This document shows, one piece after another, positions 5,092 through 7,409 of a stretch of 7,409 nt of DNA (position 1 is the first letter of the stretch; each line of letters begins with the position of its first letter). This DNA comes from CAYNDB01 sp964395915. GTDB lineage: Bacteria > Nitrospinota_A > UBA7883 > JAJRTC01. A program made the translations under genes and the position numbers. Location: positions 1-7,409 of the forward strand of contig CAYNDB010000117.1 in NCBI GenBank assembly GCA_964395915.1. The letters are read 5' to 3'. The notes beneath the pieces were generated by a model, which was given only the letters and a program-made list of their open reading frames with translations, ran no database searches and was not told where the DNA came from.

Positions 5092-7045
5092 TGGACTGTA
5101 TCAACTCATTTTTTTCACGTTTTAACCGGGTCAACGCCCCATCAAGGTGTATAGTGAAAACCGTTCCTTTTCCCGGCTCACTCTCCACGTCGATTGAGCC
5201 TCCAAAATCATTTATCAAGCCATAGCTCAGTGAAAGACCAAGACCTGTTCCATCCCCCACTTCTTTCGTGGTAAAAAACGGATCGAATATGTGTTCGAGC
5301 TCGTTATTGGGAATCCCCAGGCCGGTGTCACTTACTTCAAGCGCTATTCGTCCATCAGCCTCAGTCCTGCTGGAAATTGATATCGTCTGCCCGGGCTCGG
5401 TGGCCTGGTAAGCGTTATAGACGATGTTGTATATGACCTGCTCAATACCGGAGGAATTGGCCCATACAAGTGGCAAATTGGGTTCTGTCCGCAGCGTAAG
5501 CTCTATCCCCTTTTTCTCTATTGGATACTGAATCAGCTCAATTACCTGTCCTACGATCTCGTTTAAATCCACCGCAGAGCATTTCACCGATTTTTCGCGG
5601 GAAAACGTCAAGAGACTCCCGGCAATTTTGCCAATACGAATAGCATGGTGTTTTAATACCTTGATATCTTTTTGCACTTTTTCTGTTTCGCCCTTGTCAA
5701 TGGCCCTGCCTATCAACTCAAGCCGGGATACGATTATCGATATCGGGTTGTTTATCTCATGCGCTACGCCAGCGCTTAAAAATCCTATCGCGGCCAGTTT
5801 TTCAGACTGCATAAGTTTCCGCTCCACTTGTTTAATTCGAATTGAACGCTCCTCCACCTTTTTTTCCAGCGATTCACTGTACTCCTTCAGTGAATCGGCC
5901 ATCATGTTATAAGCGTTGGCTAATGATTCGATTTCATCTTTTGAGCGAATATCTATCCTGTGATTCAGTTCATGCCTGCCAAATCGCTCAACCCCTTCTC
6001 TAAGTTTTTTAATCTGGCGAGTCAGCGTGCGCGACACAATTACCGCGACGATCAGCGCCAGCAATAACGTTCCGGCCGCACCGAGAAAATACTGTTTTTT
6101 AATTCCATCAAGCCTGGGGGCAAGCTGGTGGCGCGCAATGCGGTCAAGCACGACATAATAACGCCCACTTTCGGAAGCCTGAGGATATACGGCGCTGTAC
6201 GCAAACAAGTAGTGGGGATCGTCGGCGATTATCCCCGAGCGTCCCGACAGGATTTGAGCCGTCACTTTATCCGGGAACTCGAGCTTGATATTTTTGTAAG
6301 ACTGCTTGGAGGGGATATCTGAAGCAGGCTTTGCGAACGGGTTGAAAATATAGTTTCCTTCATATGTCAAGAGCGCAGCCTTACGTCGCCGCTCCAGTGA
6401 AGTTCTGGTCAACCCATCCAAAATCTCAACACCATTTAAATCTATATAAATAACTCCGCGCGGCTTGCCTGCCTTGTCAAAAACTTTTGCGGCATAGCGA
6501 ATCAATGTAAAATTTCGGAAATTAAGCGCCGGATGAACAAAGCTCTGCATTGGTATAGCGGCGATTCCAAAACCTTCCAGCTGAGCCGCCTCGACATAAT
6601 AGGGCGCGGTGAGCCTGTTTACTTTTTTATTATTTTCAAGGGAGATGATTTCTTTTCCGTTTCTGATCACAACGACCTCCTCATCGCCATAATCATTCAC
6701 AAAACCGACGCTCGAATATCCGGGTTTTAATGACAGGAACCGGCTAAATTCTTTTTCGACAAGTGATTTCCAATATGTCGCGCTATTTCGCTCCTCACTG
6801 TAAACGCTAAGCATAAACTCGATTGCGATGCTGGAGCGAAGATAGTTTATGTCCATATGAGCGTTAATGAAGGCCCGTTCAATTTCTGTTGAACGCGTTA
6901 CGCTATTGAGAAAAATATGTCTCAACGTTTCATCGGTAACGGAGAGCTCTTTGGCTTGCAAGTCCTGGTATCCGAAATAGAGGATCGGAACAAAAGCCAC
7001 GACCAGCAGAGCGATCATGAATTTTTTCCAGATAGAGTTAAACAT
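5084..7045 (-). CDS. Membrane sensor histidine kinase with double-Cache sensor and HAMP
   Basis: A 653-residue kinase from ATG 7045, supported by GGAGG 11 bases upstream. The frame stays open to a TTG at 7114, but that start has no ribosome-binding site. Domains: TM1 (about 10-26); a periplasmic region of about 290 residues with double-Cache (dCache_1) features, including P-Y-Y-V-E-A (148-153) and a G-x-P-R-G-V-I-Y-I-D-L strand (193-203); TM2 (about 320-338); HAMP (about 338-392); coiled coil (388-414); HisKA with phospho-acceptor His429 in A-H-E-I-N-N-P; and HATPase_c with the N-box Asn544, G1 D-T-G-L-G (573-577), F-box F-D-P-F-F (587-591) and G2 G-T-G-L-G-L (599-604). All catalytic boxes are intact. 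The Cache R-x-W-Y amino-acid motif is not matched: the corresponding segment reads A-P-Y-Y, so the ligand is unclear. There is no receiver domain; the partner is the overlapping downstream regulator. Confidence 0.94.
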   Translation of the reverse strand: MFNSIWKKFMIALLVVAFVPILYFGYQDLQAKELSVTDETLRHIFLNSVTRSTEIERAFINAHMDINYLRSSIAIEFMLSVYSEERNSATYWKSLVEKEFSRFLSLKPGYSSVGFVNDYGDEEVVVIRNGKEIISLENNKKVNRLTAPYYVEAAQLEGFGIAAIPMQSFVHPALNFRNFTLIRYAAKVFDKAGKPRGVIYIDLNGVEILDGLTRTSLERRRKAALLTYEGNYIFNPFAKPASDIPSKQSYKNIKLEFPDKVTAQILSGRSGIIADDPHYLFAYSAVYPQASESGRYYVVLDRIARHQLAPRLDGIKKQYFLGAAGTLLLALIVAVIVSRTLTRQIKKLREGVERFGRHELNHRIDIRSKDEIESLANAYNMMADSLKEYSESLEKKVEERSIRIKQVERKLMQSEKLAAIGFLSAGVAHEINNPISIIVSRLELIGRAIDKGETEKVQKDIKVLKHHAIRIGKIAGSLLTFSREKSVKCSAVDLNEIVGQVIELIQYPIEKKGIELTLRTEPNLPLVWANSSGIEQVIYNIVYNAYQATEPGQTISISSRTEADGRIALEVSDTGLGIPNNELEHIFDPFFTTKEVGDGTGLGLSLSYGLINDFGGSIDVESEPGKGTVFTIHLDGALTRLKREKNELIQSNA

Positions 7046-7056
7046 TAAGCGAAGGA

Positions 7057-7061
7057 CCTCC
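7057..7061 (-). promoter_or_regulatory. Ribosome-binding site that decides the kinase start at 7045
   Basis: Minus-strand GGAGG ends 11 bases before ATG 7045-7043; a second purine run (AGAGG, 7068-7064) lies just upstream. The alternative TTG at 7114 has only AT-rich sequence before it. The 23 extra residues it would add come mainly from the tandem repeat and do not look like kinase sequence. Confidence 0.7.
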
Positions 7062-7078
7062 AGCCTCTTTGCATATTT

Positions 7079-7116
7079 CCGAGCAATACCGAGCAATACC
7101 GAGCAATACAACAATA
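7079..7116. repeat. Three tandem 10-bp repeats plus a degenerate fourth
   Basis: CCGAGCAATA occurs three times exactly at 7079-7088, 7089-7098 and 7099-7108, followed by the partial copy CAACAATA (7109-7116). On the transcribed strand the unit is TATTGCTCGG. The array fills most of the 73-bp gap between the FGE-like gene and the kinase start, ending 11 bases after the stop codon when the degenerate copy is set aside. The 10-bp period is close to one DNA turn, which fits a stacked protein-binding array; replication slippage is the simpler alternative. Confidence 0.8.
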
Positions 7117-7118
7117 CG

Positions 7119-7409
7119 TTATTGATCTAAATCTTTTACACACCGAAAACCGATGATGCGGCTGGCGGCGTTCCTTGGCACATATTCCTCATGAGCCGAT
7201 CGCGCGTTTATATGCAAGTCAACCCACGAGGCGCCTTTTACCACCGCCATGGATGAATTGTTCGGATTGGTGGAAAGCGTCCATTCACGAACATTTCCCG
7301 CCATGTCGTGCACACCGTACGGTGTTACGTCACCAGGAGCCAACCCCACCTTATTGGCCGCGCCATCTCGACACAAGGCCCCCAATATATCCCGCAAATC
7401 AGAATCGGC
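7119..7409 (-). CDS. C-terminal part of an FGE/SUMF1-like protein (runs off right edge)
   Basis: The last 96 residues of a longer gene whose start lies beyond 7409. The frame is open across the whole visible stretch. It carries the C-terminal signature of the formylglycine-generating-enzyme (FGE-sulfatase, SUMF1) fold in order: Y-G-V-H-D-M-A-G-N-V-R-E-W-T, then V-V-K-G-A-S-W (usual form R-G-G-S-W), then N-A-R-S-A-H-E-E-Y-V-P, and the closing I-G-F-R-C-V. True FGE has a catalytic cysteine pair in a C-H-x-S-Y-C-like segment before the last block; here that place reads L-H-I-N-A-R-S-A, with no cysteine. It is therefore more likely a non-FGE member, such as a ligand-binding or accessory domain of the kind often fused to kinases or signalling proteins. 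It ends 73 bp before the kinase start on the same strand and could be the first visible gene of the operon, though the repeat array leaves room for separate control. Confidence 0.88.
   Translation of the reverse strand, partial: ADSDLRDILGALCRDGAANKVGLAPGDVTPYGVHDMAGNVREWTLSTNPNNSSMAVVKGASWVDLHINARSAHEEYVPRNAASRIIGFRCVKDLDQ

Noticed and set aside
4495..5154. A 219-codon plus-strand open frame
   Set aside because: It lies wholly opposite the receiver and AAA+ coding region of the regulator and the kinase end; its translation shows no family motif, and it exists because of low stop density in that antisense frame.
7046..7114. Extended kinase N-terminus from a TTG at 7114
   Set aside because: No ribosome-binding site precedes it, the added residues come mostly from the tandem repeat, and ATG 7045 has GGAGG at workable spacing and is followed directly by the expected cytoplasmic stub and TM1.

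Overview
The window reads as a moderate-GC, Gram-negative-type bacterial chromosome segment in which every convincing gene lies on the minus strand. A dCache histidine kinase, a Fis-tailed NtrC-type regulator and secreted small proteins fit a deltaproteobacterial, Nitrospinota-like or similar environmental lineage. That placement is an inference from gene content; there is no rRNA or other marker.

Layout in transcription order, right to left. (1) 7409-7119: the last 96 codons of a formylglycine-generating-enzyme-like (SUMF1-fold) protein, cut by the window edge and lacking the catalytic cysteines of true FGE. (2) 7118-7046: a short gap with three tandem 10-bp repeats. (3) 7045-5084: a membrane histidine kinase with a double-Cache sensor. 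(4) 5091-3658: its response regulator, overlapping the kinase gene by 8 bp; it has the receiver, AAA+ and Fis-HTH layout of sigma54 activators, but the AAA+ domain has lost GAFTGA, the Walker B acidic pair and an arginine-finger position. (5) 3606-862: a 914-residue polytopic membrane protein fused to a spermidine-synthase-like Rossmann domain and a TPR tail. (6) 861-551: a non-coding region with a long dyad just after gene 5 and a candidate sigma54 (-24/-12) promoter. (7) 550-128 and 104-1: two small secreted proteins, probably an operon, the second cut by the left edge.

How they may work together (inference): the kinase senses a periplasmic ligand and phosphorylates the regulator, and the membrane synthase-like protein, 51 bp downstream of the regulator, is co-expressed as part of the response or as a regulated output. 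The regulator keeps phosphorylation, nucleotide-binding and DNA-binding features but has lost the parts needed to remodel sigma54 polymerase. It may therefore act as a phosphorylation-dependent DNA-binding protein. The dyad about 220 bp upstream of the candidate sigma54 promoter sits at enhancer distance, so the small secreted genes could belong to the same circuit, though probably with another ATPase as activator.

The most interesting items are the degenerate AAA+ regulator, its pairing with a membrane aminopropyltransferase-like protein whose active site also departs from spermidine synthase, and the non-coding regulatory region at 551-861.
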